Source: Tamlana flava (GTDB taxonomy: Bacteria > Bacteroidota > Bacteroidia > Flavobacteriales > Flavobacteriaceae). From it: a stretch of DNA of 64,000 nucleotides. The stretch spans positions 372,001 through 436,000 of the forward strand of contig NZ_JBGGTX010000004.1 of assembly GCF_041287255.1 (NCBI RefSeq). Direction: 5' to 3'. The translations under genes and the position numbers were made by a program. Positions 1 through 8,599 of this stretch are shown here, piece after piece. Below the pieces are notes generated by a model, which had not been told where the DNA came from, made no database searches, and saw only the letters and a list, made by a program, of their open reading frames with translations. How positions within the stretch are numbered: the stretch's first letter is position 1; each line of letters opens with the position of its first letter.

Positions 1-495
1 ACCACCGAAAGTTGGGGTGGTGAATTTGTGAAAATCAACCACAGTTCGCGTACCATATTTCAGGGCAATAGTTCAATAGCTGATACAGTAGTGGCCTATG
101 GCATTCAAGAATGGCATTTCAAAGGCCCAGAACTGGATATTCCTCAGGATTCGGTGTGTTTTACCATGGAAATTTCCAAACAAGTTTGGCCAGGTTATTA
201 TTTGGGCAATGGTGTTTAGGCCACCAGGTATTCCTCTAAAAAGCCTGAGACAGCCAGTTATAAAACCTCAAGTGCTATTCCCGAATTGGATGGTCATATA
301 GGGCAGTATGTAAGTATCAAACCATGGCCAGGTAAAAAGGAAAAAGACGATTATGTTTTGGGTGAAAACTGGTACGGCGATCGACCCGATGAAGATTTAT
401 TCTTAAAAGACCAACAAGGAGCAAAAACTATTTCCAAACATCGTGAGGCCTTTTTAATGGACTGGGCCAAACGATGGGAGTGGCTTAAAAACTAA
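1..495 (+). pseudogene. 3' part of an unrecognised gene, broken by an in-frame TAG
   Basis: Frame 1 is open from the first base of the window to TAA at 493-495 except for one TAG at 217-219. The translation is protein-like on both sides of the stop: ...YYLGNGV, stop, ATRYSSKKPETASY..., ending MDWAKRWEWLKN. A single G-to-A change (TGG to TAG, Trp) would explain the stop, so this is either a recent nonsense mutation, a sequencing error, or a gene that truly ends at 219 with a chance open tail. The tail is rich in Trp, Tyr, Asp and Lys and contains GENWYGDRPDEDLFLKDQQG, which does not look like random sequence. It ends 11 bases before the first DUF1593 gene and is probably co-transcribed with it. 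I do not recognise the family; by context a secreted carbohydrate-active enzyme is likely. The 5' end lies outside the window. Confidence 0.6.
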
Positions 496-506
496 ACAAC
501 ATTCGA

Positions 507-1922
507 GTGAAATCATTTAAACTCATATTATTACTGGCATTAATTACAATAATGAACTTTTCCAATGCTCAGGAAAAACCAAGGTTATTCGTGCTTACTG
601 ACATTGGTGGTGACCCCGATGACCAAATGTCCATGGTTCGTTTAATGACATATTCTAACCAAATTGACATTGAGGGCCTTGTTGCCACAGAAGTTGTTAA
701 AACAGTTAATCCAGAACGTATTCAACAGATTGTTGAAGCTTATGGAAAAGTGCGCAACAACCTAGAAATTCACGAAACAGGGTTTCCAAAGGCAGAGTAT
801 TTACAAAAATGCATTTCAAAAGGAATTCCAATAGGAGGAATGGATGGTGTTGGAGAAGGCAAAGATTCGCCAGGATCTAAGCTCCTTATTAAAGCTGTTG
901 ATAACAAAGACTCAAGGCCATTATGGGTGAATGTTTGGGGTGGACCGAACGTTTTGGCTCAAGCTTTATGGAAAGTGCGTTCCACACGTTCAAAACAGGA
1001 GCTTGCTAAGTTTGTTGCTAAACTTAGAGTTTACGCTATTTCTGATCAAGATAATAGTGGGCCATGGATTCGTAAAGAATTTCCAGAACTTTTCTATATA
1101 GTAACACCAGGTGCGAATGCTGGTGGAGGTTTTCATCATGCTACGTGGATTGGTATTGGTGGCGATAAGTTTCATGGACGCTTTGGTGGGGCAGATTTTG
1201 AATTGGTAACTAACGAATGGCTTGAGCGTAATATACGTAAAAAGGGGCCTTTGGGAAAAATGTATCCCCATTGGGAATTTATGATGGAAGGCGATTCGCC
1301 AGCTTTTCTTTATCTTGTTGATAACGGACTAAATAGCCCTGAGAATCCCAATTGGGGAGGCTGGGGAGGTCGCTACGAATTATATACACCAAAAACCGAA
1401 AAGTGGTTCTATCAACCTGAGACGCATCCTATATGGACTAATGTGCAAGATGAAGTTTTGGGTAACGACGGAGAATGGCATACCACAAACCATGCAACCA
1501 TATGGAGATGGCGTGAAGCGTATCAAAATGATTTTTCCGCTCGTATGGATTGGACAATCAAACCCTATGATAAAGCCAACCATCCACCAATTGTAAAATT
1601 AGATCACCCGGCATATATAAAAGCCGGAAAAGGGGATCGTATTGAACTTAGCGCCATGAGTACAACCGATCCGGATGGCGACCCACTTTCATACCACTGG
1701 TTTTGTTATGAGGAGGCGGGTACGCGAGGCATGTCAAATTCTAGAACAGGTATTAAACATGATATTATTGGTTTTGACCAAGCTAAAGCCTCAATAACAG
1801 TTAAAAGCAGCCGTGTCATGCCTCCAGGTACTGGAACAATGCACATTATTCTTGCTGTTACCGACCATGGAAGCCCACGTTTAACACGTTACAAACGTGT
1901 TATTATAGATGTTGTTGAATAA
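507..1922 (+). CDS. Secreted DUF1593 (nucleoside-hydrolase-like) protein, copy A
   Basis: This is a 471-residue protein with a signal peptide (residues 1-21, cut near SNA|QEK). Residues 25-350 look like the DUF1593 nucleoside-hydrolase-like domain, and residues 365-471 form an Ig/cadherin-like tail with DPDGDPLSYHW. The N-terminal acidic loop TDIGGDPDDQ (D32, D36, D38, D39) corresponds to the DxDPGxDD calcium and ribose site of true nucleoside hydrolases, but the spacing is altered. It starts with GTG, 11 bases after the previous gene, and is 14 bases from its paralogue. The family is often labelled cellulose-binding or nucleoside hydrolase-like and its reaction is not settled. Beside a GH105 and a PL1, a role in cleaving a furanosidic side chain of pectin is a reasonable inference. 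Export and fold are well supported; the substrate is not. Confidence 0.82.
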   Translation: MKSFKLILLLALITIMNFSNAQEKPRLFVLTDIGGDPDDQMSMVRLMTYSNQIDIEGLVATEVVKTVNPERIQQIVEAYGKVRNNLEIHETGFPKAEYLQKCISKGIPIGGMDGVGEGKDSPGSKLLIKAVDNKDSRPLWVNVWGGPNVLAQALWKVRSTRSKQELAKFVAKLRVYAISDQDNSGPWIRKEFPELFYIVTPGANAGGGFHHATWIGIGGDKFHGRFGGADFELVTNEWLERNIRKKGPLGKMYPHWEFMMEGDSPAFLYLVDNGLNSPENPNWGGWGGRYELYTPKTEKWFYQPETHPIWTNVQDEVLGNDGEWHTTNHATIWRWREAYQNDFSARMDWTIKPYDKANHPPIVKLDHPAYIKAGKGDRIELSAMSTTDPDGDPLSYHWFCYEEAGTRGMSNSRTGIKHDIIGFDQAKASITVKSSRVMPPGTGTMHIILAVTDHGSPRLTRYKRVIIDVVE

Positions 1923-1936
1923 TTATAATTATAAAA

Positions 1937-3391
1937 GTGAAAAAGATTCTATTTTCAAGTTTCATCATTTTCTTATTTACAGGACTAATTTCCGTAAGTA
2001 GCCAAAATCAAAAAACACGTGTAATTGTAACTTCAGATGGAGAAATAGATGATGAATGTTCAATGGTTCGATTTCTTTTATATGCCAATGAATGGGATAT
2101 TGAAGGCATCATCACATCAAGTTCTCAATACCATTGGCGAGGTCATAAATGGGCTGGAGATGATTGGGTAGACCCATATTTAGATGCCTACGGCCAAGTT
2201 TATTCCAATTTGGTTAAGCACGATAAAGCATATCCGTCACCGGAGTATTTAAAATCGATTGCTTTCTTGGGTAATGTAGATGCAGAGGGGGAAATGGATT
2301 CTATTACACTGGGTTCGCAGCATATTGTAAAAGTATTGTTGGATGAGGCCGATAGTCGTCCTGTTTGGATTCAGGCATGGGGTGGCACTAACACTATTGC
2401 AAGGGCGCTTAAAACTATTGAAGAAAATCATCCTGAAAAAATGGAATATGTAGCCAGCAAACTTCGTTTTTTCTTTATCTGGGAACAGGATGATACCTAT
2501 CAGAAATACATTCATCCCCATTGGGGAAAATATAACATACAAACCATTATATGCGACCAATTTTGGGCTATAGCCTACCAATGGGATAAAATAATGCCAA
2601 ATGATAAGATAAGTTATTTTAGAAGTGATTGGATGAAAGAAAATATTTTGGAAAATCACGGTCCTCTTTGCTCGTTATATGAAGCTTACAAAGGTAGTGG
2701 TGACAATGAAGGTTTTAGAGCCGAAAACCATAAAATGAATGGCGATTTTAGATCGGAGGGCGATTCACCATCCTTTATTCATGCCATTCCAACAGGTTTA
2801 CGTTCATTAGAGTCCCCAGATTACGGTGGTTGGGGTGGTCGTTACATTAATGTTCGCGAAAATACATGGCTTGATCCTGTTCAAGAACCCAATTACACCT
2901 ATCCTAAAGGCAGGTGGTATACGCAAACTGCTTGGGGGAGAAAATATATGCGTGAAACATATCCTGAGAAACAAGATTTAATGACAGCTTATTTTAAGCC
3001 TATAACCCGTTGGGCAGACGCTCTGCAAAACGATTTTGCCGCACGAGCTGATTGGTGTGTTAAATCCTTTGTTGGGGCGAACCACCCACCCGTAGTTACA
3101 TTGAAAAATGAACTGGATATAAAAGCTAAGTTAGGCCAAAAAGTTAAACTTGACGCCTCAAGCTCTCATGACCCAGATGGGGATGAGCTCATTTATTCTT
3201 GGTGGATTTATCCCGAACCTAGCACCTATAAAGGAAGTGTGACAATAGAAAAATCAACGACCAATAAAGCATACTTTAGGATGCCTGAAAATGTTAAAAA
3301 AGGAGAAACAATTCATGTTGTTTGTGAGGTAAAAGATAATGGAACGCCACAATTAACAAGGTACCAAAGGGTCATTGTAAAAATAAAATAA
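1937..3391 (+). CDS. Secreted DUF1593 (nucleoside-hydrolase-like) protein, copy B
   Basis: This is a 484-residue paralogue of the preceding gene, with a signal peptide (residues 1-22), a DUF1593 domain and a C-terminal Ig-like tail with HDPDGDELIYSWW. Its acidic loop reads TSDGEIDDE (D34, D38, D39). The D-to-DD spacing of four matches classical nucleoside hydrolases, unlike copy A, whose loop is two residues longer. The two copies therefore belong to different subgroups and probably act on different linkages rather than being redundant. Both share SMVR after the DD pair and FAARADW/FSARMDW before the Ig tail. It starts with GTG, 14 bases after copy A, and the GH105 gene begins 8 bases downstream, so one transcript is likely. 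The enzymatic activity has not been derived from sequence. Confidence 0.82.
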   Translation: MKKILFSSFIIFLFTGLISVSSQNQKTRVIVTSDGEIDDECSMVRFLLYANEWDIEGIITSSSQYHWRGHKWAGDDWVDPYLDAYGQVYSNLVKHDKAYPSPEYLKSIAFLGNVDAEGEMDSITLGSQHIVKVLLDEADSRPVWIQAWGGTNTIARALKTIEENHPEKMEYVASKLRFFFIWEQDDTYQKYIHPHWGKYNIQTIICDQFWAIAYQWDKIMPNDKISYFRSDWMKENILENHGPLCSLYEAYKGSGDNEGFRAENHKMNGDFRSEGDSPSFIHAIPTGLRSLESPDYGGWGGRYINVRENTWLDPVQEPNYTYPKGRWYTQTAWGRKYMRETYPEKQDLMTAYFKPITRWADALQNDFAARADWCVKSFVGANHPPVVTLKNELDIKAKLGQKVKLDASSSHDPDGDELIYSWWIYPEPSTYKGSVTIEKSTTNKAYFRMPENVKKGETIHVVCEVKDNGTPQLTRYQRVIVKIK

Positions 3392-3399
3392 GTTTAAAA

Positions 3400-4764
3400 A
3401 TGAAAAATAGCATTCTGTTATTAGTTTTAATTTTAACGTGCAGCAATAGAATTACTGCGCAACAAAGCTCTGAAGGTAGAATTCCACAATACAAAGTTCC
3501 CTATGAATTTCCCAAAGTTGAAAACATAAAGGACGTTTTGAATCGGATTAGGGTCTATTATGAAGAATCTAGCAATCAAACTATTGTTGATTCCAAAACA
3601 GGTGCGCAAATAACCGATTTCAAGTCATTCAATAAAGATGCTGTTCCGTCAAAAGGCTTTTCAAGTGAGTGGTCTTATACGCATGGTGTGGTGCTTTCGG
3701 CCTTTGAGTATATAGATGATGTTATTGATGACGATAGTTTTTTTGAAAACAACACAAAATTCTATGATTATGTGTTGAAGAACTTATCATACTTTCAAAA
3801 GAATAAAAATAAGATTCATCAAGAAAAAATAGGAAGTTGGGGGCGCATTTTGAACTTCCATGCTTTAGACGATTGCGGTTCTATAGGTGCTGCATTAATA
3901 AAAACTTACTCTAAAAATAAAGACGAAAAATATCTCAGTTTAATCAACCGTACAACAGAACATATTTCTAAAAATCAATACCGTTTAGACGATGGAACAT
4001 TAGCTAGAAATAGGCCACAATATCAATCAGTTTGGGCAGACGACATGTATATGAGCGTACCATTTTTAATCAACATGGGCGTGCTTACACAAGACCATAA
4101 ATATTTTGATGATGCCGTAAAACAAGTGCTGCAAATGGCCAGCTATTTATATGTTGAAAGAGAAGAACTATTCGATCATGGTTGGAATGTTACTTCGGGC
4201 GATTACGACCCTCGTTTTTACTGGGGCCGAGCCAATGGTTGGGTATTGATGTCGATGGCTGAGGTGCTCAGTATTTTGCCCGAGAATTATAAAGGAAGAG
4301 CTGAAATTTTACATTTATACCGTTCTATGATTAGAAGTTTGTCGAACCTTCAGGACGGTTCTGGTTTTTGGCATAATTTATTGGACAAGACCGATACATA
4401 TTTAGAAACCTCATGCACAGCAATGTTCACGTTTGCCATTGCAAAAGGTATAAATGAAGGTTGGATAAGCCATGTTTACGGGCCTGTGGCACTAACGGGC
4501 TGGAATGCCATAAATACGCGTGTGCTTGAAAACGGCGCGGTAGATGGCACTTGCGAAGGTACAACCTTTGCTCATGATAACACTTACTATTACCATAGAG
4601 GGAAAAGTATTTATGCCACCCATGGTTACGGGCCAGTACTCTATGCAGGTGCAGAAATGATTCGTTTACTGCAAAACGACAAAATCGAAATAAAAACCGC
4701 AAAAATTAACGCGAGAAACAGCACATTTCATTTTCTTTTAAAAAGTGAATGGCCGAAAAATTAG
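3400..4764 (+). CDS. GH105/GH88-type unsaturated uronyl hydrolase
   Basis: This is a 454-residue exported protein (signal peptide about 1-20, ITA|QQSS) with the (alpha/alpha)6 barrel hallmarks of unsaturated rhamnogalacturonyl/galacturonyl hydrolases of the YteR/YesR type. These are SVWADDMYMSVPFL with the candidate catalytic acid at D214/D215, and FYWGRANGWVLMSMAE (R277-W281). Such enzymes remove the 4,5-unsaturated uronic acid that a pectin lyase leaves at the non-reducing end of an oligosaccharide. The pectate lyase gene 20 bases downstream would make that product, so the two fit as successive steps in the periplasm. GH88 is the alternative assignment; the motifs favour GH105. Length is slightly above the family norm of about 370 because of the leader and a C-terminal extension. 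Confidence 0.85.
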   Translation: MKNSILLLVLILTCSNRITAQQSSEGRIPQYKVPYEFPKVENIKDVLNRIRVYYEESSNQTIVDSKTGAQITDFKSFNKDAVPSKGFSSEWSYTHGVVLSAFEYIDDVIDDDSFFENNTKFYDYVLKNLSYFQKNKNKIHQEKIGSWGRILNFHALDDCGSIGAALIKTYSKNKDEKYLSLINRTTEHISKNQYRLDDGTLARNRPQYQSVWADDMYMSVPFLINMGVLTQDHKYFDDAVKQVLQMASYLYVEREELFDHGWNVTSGDYDPRFYWGRANGWVLMSMAEVLSILPENYKGRAEILHLYRSMIRSLSNLQDGSGFWHNLLDKTDTYLETSCTAMFTFAIAKGINEGWISHVYGPVALTGWNAINTRVLENGAVDGTCEGTTFAHDNTYYYHRGKSIYATHGYGPVLYAGAEMIRLLQNDKIEIKTAKINARNSTFHFLLKSEWPKN

Positions 4765-4784
4765 TATAATTTAAATAACAAAAA

Positions 4785-6236
4785 ATGAAACCATCTTTTT
4801 TTTGCATGATACTCTGTTTGATAATGGTATCATGTCATTCAAATAAGAAAAACGAAAACATTGGAATCGCAGATTTAGCTATGGCTGTTGAGGGTAAAGA
4901 TTCTCAATTAGCTTTTCCAACAGCAGAAGGCTATGGGAAATACACCAAAGGTGGCCGTGGCGGACAAGTTTTTGAAGTCACCAATCTCAATGACAGTGGC
5001 GATGGCAGCTTACGAACAGCAGTTGAGGCAAAAGGGCAAAGAACGGTTGTATTTAGAGTTTCAGGTAATATTGAATTGGAAAGCCCAATTAAAATTAAAA
5101 ACCCGTATATTACTATTGCGGGACAAACAGCACCGGGTGATGGTATTTGTCTTAAAAACCATCCTTTAAGCATCGATGCCGATGAGGTAATTATTCGTTA
5201 TATTAGGGTAAGACCAGGCGATGTATCGGGTGAAGATTACGATGCGGTATCTTCAAGATATGTTAAGAACATTATTTTAGACCATGTTTCAGCGAGCTGG
5301 AGTATTGATGAATGCATGTCTATTTACCATTGTAGTAACATTACAGTGCAGTGGTGCCTTATTTCCGAAAGTTTAAGTGGTTCCAACCATATAAAGGGTT
5401 CTCATGGTTTTGGAGGCATATGGGGTTCTAATTACGGCACATATCACCACAATTTATTGGCGCACCATTCCAGTCGTAATCCTCGAATGGCATCAGGTTC
5501 TGGATATACCGATTACAGAAATAATGTAATCTATAATTGGGGATATCAAAGTTTATATGGTGGCGAGGCACACCAAAAGGGCAATGAAAAATTCAATTTT
5601 TCAACCTTCAATATTGTAGCCAACTATTACAAACCCGGCCCGGCTACAAAACCAGGCAAAGTGTCTTATAGAATAGCCAACCCTGGTTATAGGGATGAAA
5701 TTGATGATTTTGGTAAATGGTATGTTGCAAAGAATATGGTAGAAGGAAATGAAATGGTTTCAGCCGACAATTGGAATGGTGGTGTACAAACCGATATTGT
5801 TTTAGACAGCGTTAAAATAGATGCACCTTGGGATGCCATGCCAATAAAAGAACAATCTGCGGAAAAGGCTTATGGACTCGTATTACTAGAAGCTGGTGCA
5901 AGATTGCCTAGAAGAGACCCGCTAGATACTCGTATAATTGAAGAAGTTAAGGGTGGTTTTGCAACTTATGAAGGAAAGGGATATAAAAAAATAGTTGAAG
6001 TTGTTAATCCTTCTAAAAAGACTGGAATAATTGATTCGCAAGCCGATGTTGGTGGATGGCCAGAATTGCAATCGCTTCCAGCCCCGATAGATTCAGACCA
6101 CGATGGTATGCCCGATGATTGGGAGAAAGAAAATGGACTGAACCCGAATGATGATGGGGATAGGAACATGGTTTCTGAAGATGGTTATACCATGCTCGAA
6201 AAATATTTAAATGGTTTAACTACAAATAATCAATAG
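4785..6236 (+). CDS. Pectate lyase-like lipoprotein (PL1 type) with calcium-repeat tail
   Basis: This is a 483-residue lipoprotein with a lipobox ending at C17 (IMVSC). The mature part opens with AFPTAEGYGKYTKGGRGG and then TNLNDSGDGSLRTAVE, typical of Bacteroidota PL1 pectate lyases. The body is a right-handed parallel beta-helix with stacked Asn, His and hydrophobic residues (HVSASWSIDECMSIYHCSN, RNPRMASGSGYTDYRNNVIYNW). The C-terminal DSDHDGMPDDWEKENGLNP is a thrombospondin-type-3/dockerin-like calcium loop commonly appended to these proteins. It would cut polygalacturonate by beta-elimination, feeding the GH105 encoded 20 bases upstream. The lipid anchor suggests attachment to the outer or cell-surface membrane. 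Exact specificity (homogalacturonan, rhamnogalacturonan or apiogalacturonan) cannot be read from the sequence. Confidence 0.85.
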   Translation: MKPSFFCMILCLIMVSCHSNKKNENIGIADLAMAVEGKDSQLAFPTAEGYGKYTKGGRGGQVFEVTNLNDSGDGSLRTAVEAKGQRTVVFRVSGNIELESPIKIKNPYITIAGQTAPGDGICLKNHPLSIDADEVIIRYIRVRPGDVSGEDYDAVSSRYVKNIILDHVSASWSIDECMSIYHCSNITVQWCLISESLSGSNHIKGSHGFGGIWGSNYGTYHHNLLAHHSSRNPRMASGSGYTDYRNNVIYNWGYQSLYGGEAHQKGNEKFNFSTFNIVANYYKPGPATKPGKVSYRIANPGYRDEIDDFGKWYVAKNMVEGNEMVSADNWNGGVQTDIVLDSVKIDAPWDAMPIKEQSAEKAYGLVLLEAGARLPRRDPLDTRIIEEVKGGFATYEGKGYKKIVEVVNPSKKTGIIDSQADVGGWPELQSLPAPIDSDHDGMPDDWEKENGLNPNDDGDRNMVSEDGYTMLEKYLNGLTTNNQ

Positions 6237-6251
6237 CTTCAATTGTTTTTG

Positions 6252-6270
6252 TTTATTTTCGTTTATTTGC
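6252..6270 (+). promoter_or_regulatory. Candidate DeoR-type operator upstream of deoR-like gene
   Basis: The sequence TTTATTTTCGTTTATTTGC lies 3 bases before the ATG of the DeoR gene. Its core TATTTTCGTTTATTT (6254-6268) occurs again as an exact 15-base reverse complement at 7133-7147, just before the isomerase start. It contains the direct repeat TTTATTT-TCG-TTTATTT, the kind of TTTCG-containing repeat reported for DeoR-family operators. The location implies autoregulation. The match is seen directly; the binding is inferred. Confidence 0.55.
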
Positions 6271-6273
6271 ATT

Positions 6274-7041
6274 ATGGCGTTATTACCAAACCAAAGGAGA
6301 GATAAAATAATAGAACTGTTGAAAGAGGATGGATCTGCAAAAGTTGTAGATCTGGCTAAACTTTTTAAGGTTACAGAAGTTACGATCAGACAGGATTTAG
6401 AAAAGCTTGAGTCTAAAGATTTGATTGTTCGGGAACATGGTGGCGCCTTCCTAAAAGATATACAGGATAGCGTTAAGAATTTCTCTTTAGTCCATCAAGA
6501 GAACATGGGGCTAAAGGAGGTTATTGCTTTAAAGTGTTTGGATTTTATTGAAAGTGGGGATACAATCATTTTAGACTCGGGAAGTACAACCACAGAGATA
6601 GCAAAAAAGCTGAAAGGCTATAATAACTTGACAGTAATAACCAATGCCTTAAATATTGCGTTAATGCTGGGGACTGAACCAGGTATTGAAGTGATTATGA
6701 CTGGGGGCGAATTTAAGCCACCAACACTGTCTTTAACAGGGCAAAAAGCGGCAGACTTTTTTAAAGGTTTGAATGTTCAAAAATTGTTTTTGGCAACCGC
6801 AGGGATATCCCTTAAGTCTGGGTTGACATATCCCAGCATTAGTGATCTTGTAGTTAAAAAAGCAATGATTGATGCAGCCGAAATCACATATTTAGTCGCA
6901 GATAGTACCAAAATAGGAAGAACGGCTTTGGCTAGTCTAGGAGCCTTGTCTTTAATTGACTATTTAATAACAGACTCTGCCATAAAGGAAGAGGATAAAA
7001 AAGTATTCAAGAGACACGAAATAGATGTACTTATAGCATGA
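6274..7041 (+). CDS. DeoR-family transcriptional repressor
   Basis: This is a 255-residue protein. Residues 1-60 are the DeoR winged helix-turn-helix (NQRRDKIIELLKEDGSAKV, then VTEVTIRQDLEKLE as the recognition region). Residues 80-235 are the DeoRC sugar-phosphate-sensing domain with the expected GDTIILDSGSTTTE loop (D101-E108). Family members usually bind as repressors and release DNA when a phosphorylated catabolic intermediate accumulates. Here that would be the product of the FGGY kinase encoded 8 kb downstream. It lies between the pectin-degrading genes (37 bases upstream) and the isomerase/transketolase/ABC genes (112 bases downstream), and a shared 15-base motif flanks it on both sides. 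Repressor of the downstream operon is the simplest reading; control of the upstream enzymes is possible but no motif copy was seen there. Confidence 0.9.
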   Translation: MALLPNQRRDKIIELLKEDGSAKVVDLAKLFKVTEVTIRQDLEKLESKDLIVREHGGAFLKDIQDSVKNFSLVHQENMGLKEVIALKCLDFIESGDTIILDSGSTTTEIAKKLKGYNNLTVITNALNIALMLGTEPGIEVIMTGGEFKPPTLSLTGQKAADFFKGLNVQKLFLATAGISLKSGLTYPSISDLVVKKAMIDAAEITYLVADSTKIGRTALASLGALSLIDYLITDSAIKEEDKKVFKRHEIDVLIA

Positions 7042-7132
7042 AAAAATCATTTTTACGAAATTGACCACCGTCTAAAAAGTAATTATAGCTTAAACCATAT
7101 TTATTAATTTTAACGACTAATTGAAAAAACTA

Positions 7133-7147
7133 AAATAAACGAAAATA
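7133..7147 (-). promoter_or_regulatory. Second candidate DeoR-type operator, inverted
   Basis: AAATAAACGAAAATA is the exact reverse complement of the motif at 6254-6268. It ends 6 bases before the isomerase ATG, so a bound repressor would sit over the transcription or translation start of the whole isomerase-transketolase-ABC-kinase operon. A weak -7-like TAATTTTA lies at 7105-7112 with no convincing -33 partner. Confidence 0.55.
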
Positions 7148-7153
7148 TATAAC

Positions 7154-8569
7154 ATGTCAAAACAAGCATTAAGCATCGGAATTATTATTGGAAACCGCGA
7201 TTTTTTTCCTGATAGTTTAGTTGAAAAAGCAAGAACCGAAATTATTGAGGTTTTTGCCAAGCTAAACCTAAAACCCATTTTACTGGAGACAACCGATACC
7301 AAATTGGGTGGCGTTGAAACTTTTAAAGAAGCCCAGAAATGTGCTGATTTATTTAAAAAACATAATGAAGAAATAGCTGGTGTTTTGGTGTTATTGCCAA
7401 ACTTCGGCGATGAAAAAGGGGTTGCCGATACGCTTAAGTTGGCAAATTTGAACGTTCCTGTTTTAGTTCAGGCTTACCCAGATGAACTATCTAAAATGAA
7501 TGTCGTTAATCGTCGGGATTCTTGGTGCGGTAAAATCTCCGTTTGCAATAACCTCTATCAATACGGTATTAAATATTCATTGACAAGCAAGCATGTTTGT
7601 TCGCCTTCGGAAGAAGTTTTCCAAAATGATTTAAAAGATTTTATTGCCGTTTGCCGTGTGGTGAAAGGATTAAAAAATGTACGCATTGGTGCGGTTGGCG
7701 CAAGACCAGGAGCTTTTAACACCGTGCGTTACTCCGAAAAAATATTGCAAAGAAATGGTATCACAGTGACAACGGTCGATTTATCCGAAATTCTTGGAAA
7801 GGCAGATAAACTTTCAAAAGACGATATTTCTGTTAAAAAGCACATTGAAGCCATCAATGCCTATGCGCCAAAAGGCAAAACGCCCGATGCTGCTATGATA
7901 CAAATGGCAAAATTAGATGTGGTGTTAAACGATTTTGTTGAAGAATATGCTTTAGACGCCACGGCTATTCAGTGCTGGACATCGCTTCAGCAAAACTTTG
8001 GTTGCAATGTTTGTACCAGTATGAGTATCATGTCGGAAAACATGTTGCCTTCCGCGTGCGAAGTAGATGTTACCGGAACTTTAAGTATGTACGCTATGCA
8101 ATTGGCATCAGGTTCCCCGAGTGCCTTGGTGGACTGGAACAACAACTATGCAGATGATGTGAATAAATGCGTGTTGTTCCACTGCGGAAACTGGGCAAAA
8201 TCATTCTTACCAGATATTCAAATAAGTAATGCTCCTATTTTAGGTACTAGCGTAGGTGTTGAAAATACGTTTGGCGCTTTGGATGGTCGTACGCCTGCAA
8301 TGCCATTAACATATGGGCGGATTAGTACAGATGACCCCAAAGGCATCATTAAAGCATATATTGGCGAAGGTGAATTGACCAACGACCCATTAAACACATT
8401 TGGAAACAGAGCTGTAGCTCAAATAAACGATTTGCAGGGCTTGATGAATTATGTGTGCAGAAATGGTTTTGAACACCATGTGGTTATGAATGCTTCTAAA
8501 ACAGGCGCTATTCTTGAAGAGGCCTTAGGAAATTATATAGGTTGGGAAGTTTACAATCACAAAGGATAA
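7154..8569 (+). CDS. L-fucose/arabinose isomerase-like sugar isomerase (candidate apiose-type isomerase)
   Basis: This is a 471-residue protein of the fucose/arabinose isomerase-like family, shorter than E. coli FucI (591). The metal site is visible: E303 in ACEVDVTG and D327 in ALVDWNNN, 24 residues apart like the E337/D361 ligands of FucI, with H441/H442 near the C-terminus as the likely third ligand. Such enzymes interconvert an aldose and a ketose through an enediol with Mn2+. There is no signal peptide, so it is cytoplasmic. It is the first gene of a run with very short gaps (30, 5, 13, 6, 5, 31 and 23 bases) encoding a split transketolase, a ribose-type ABC importer and an FGGY kinase. 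By analogy with the published non-oxidative D-apiose route it could make D-apulose. Other pentoses, deoxyhexoses or tetroses cannot be excluded. Confidence 0.8.
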   Translation: MSKQALSIGIIIGNRDFFPDSLVEKARTEIIEVFAKLNLKPILLETTDTKLGGVETFKEAQKCADLFKKHNEEIAGVLVLLPNFGDEKGVADTLKLANLNVPVLVQAYPDELSKMNVVNRRDSWCGKISVCNNLYQYGIKYSLTSKHVCSPSEEVFQNDLKDFIAVCRVVKGLKNVRIGAVGARPGAFNTVRYSEKILQRNGITVTTVDLSEILGKADKLSKDDISVKKHIEAINAYAPKGKTPDAAMIQMAKLDVVLNDFVEEYALDATAIQCWTSLQQNFGCNVCTSMSIMSENMLPSACEVDVTGTLSMYAMQLASGSPSALVDWNNNYADDVNKCVLFHCGNWAKSFLPDIQISNAPILGTSVGVENTFGALDGRTPAMPLTYGRISTDDPKGIIKAYIGEGELTNDPLNTFGNRAVAQINDLQGLMNYVCRNGFEHHVVMNASKTGAILEEALGNYIGWEVYNHKG

Positions 8570-8599
8570 TTTCAAAAAATAGATGAAAAGGAAATAAAA

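Noticed and set aside
98..301. 67-codon frame overlapping the first gene
   Set aside because: It lies in another frame over protein-like frame-1 sequence; the frame-1 reading with one stop explains the region better.
2249..2659. 136-codon minus-strand frame
   Set aside because: Antisense to the DUF1593 copy B gene; composition is that of a shadow frame with no leader or motif.
7058..7066. AAATTGACC box, also near 16251, with AAATTGACT at 30581 and 33773
   Set aside because: Short, AT-rich and at inconsistent distances from starts; not enough to claim a shared regulatory site.
8584..8599. ATG followed by a four-codon frame just before the transketolase gene
   Set aside because: Too short to call; may only be a chance ATG in an A-rich leader.
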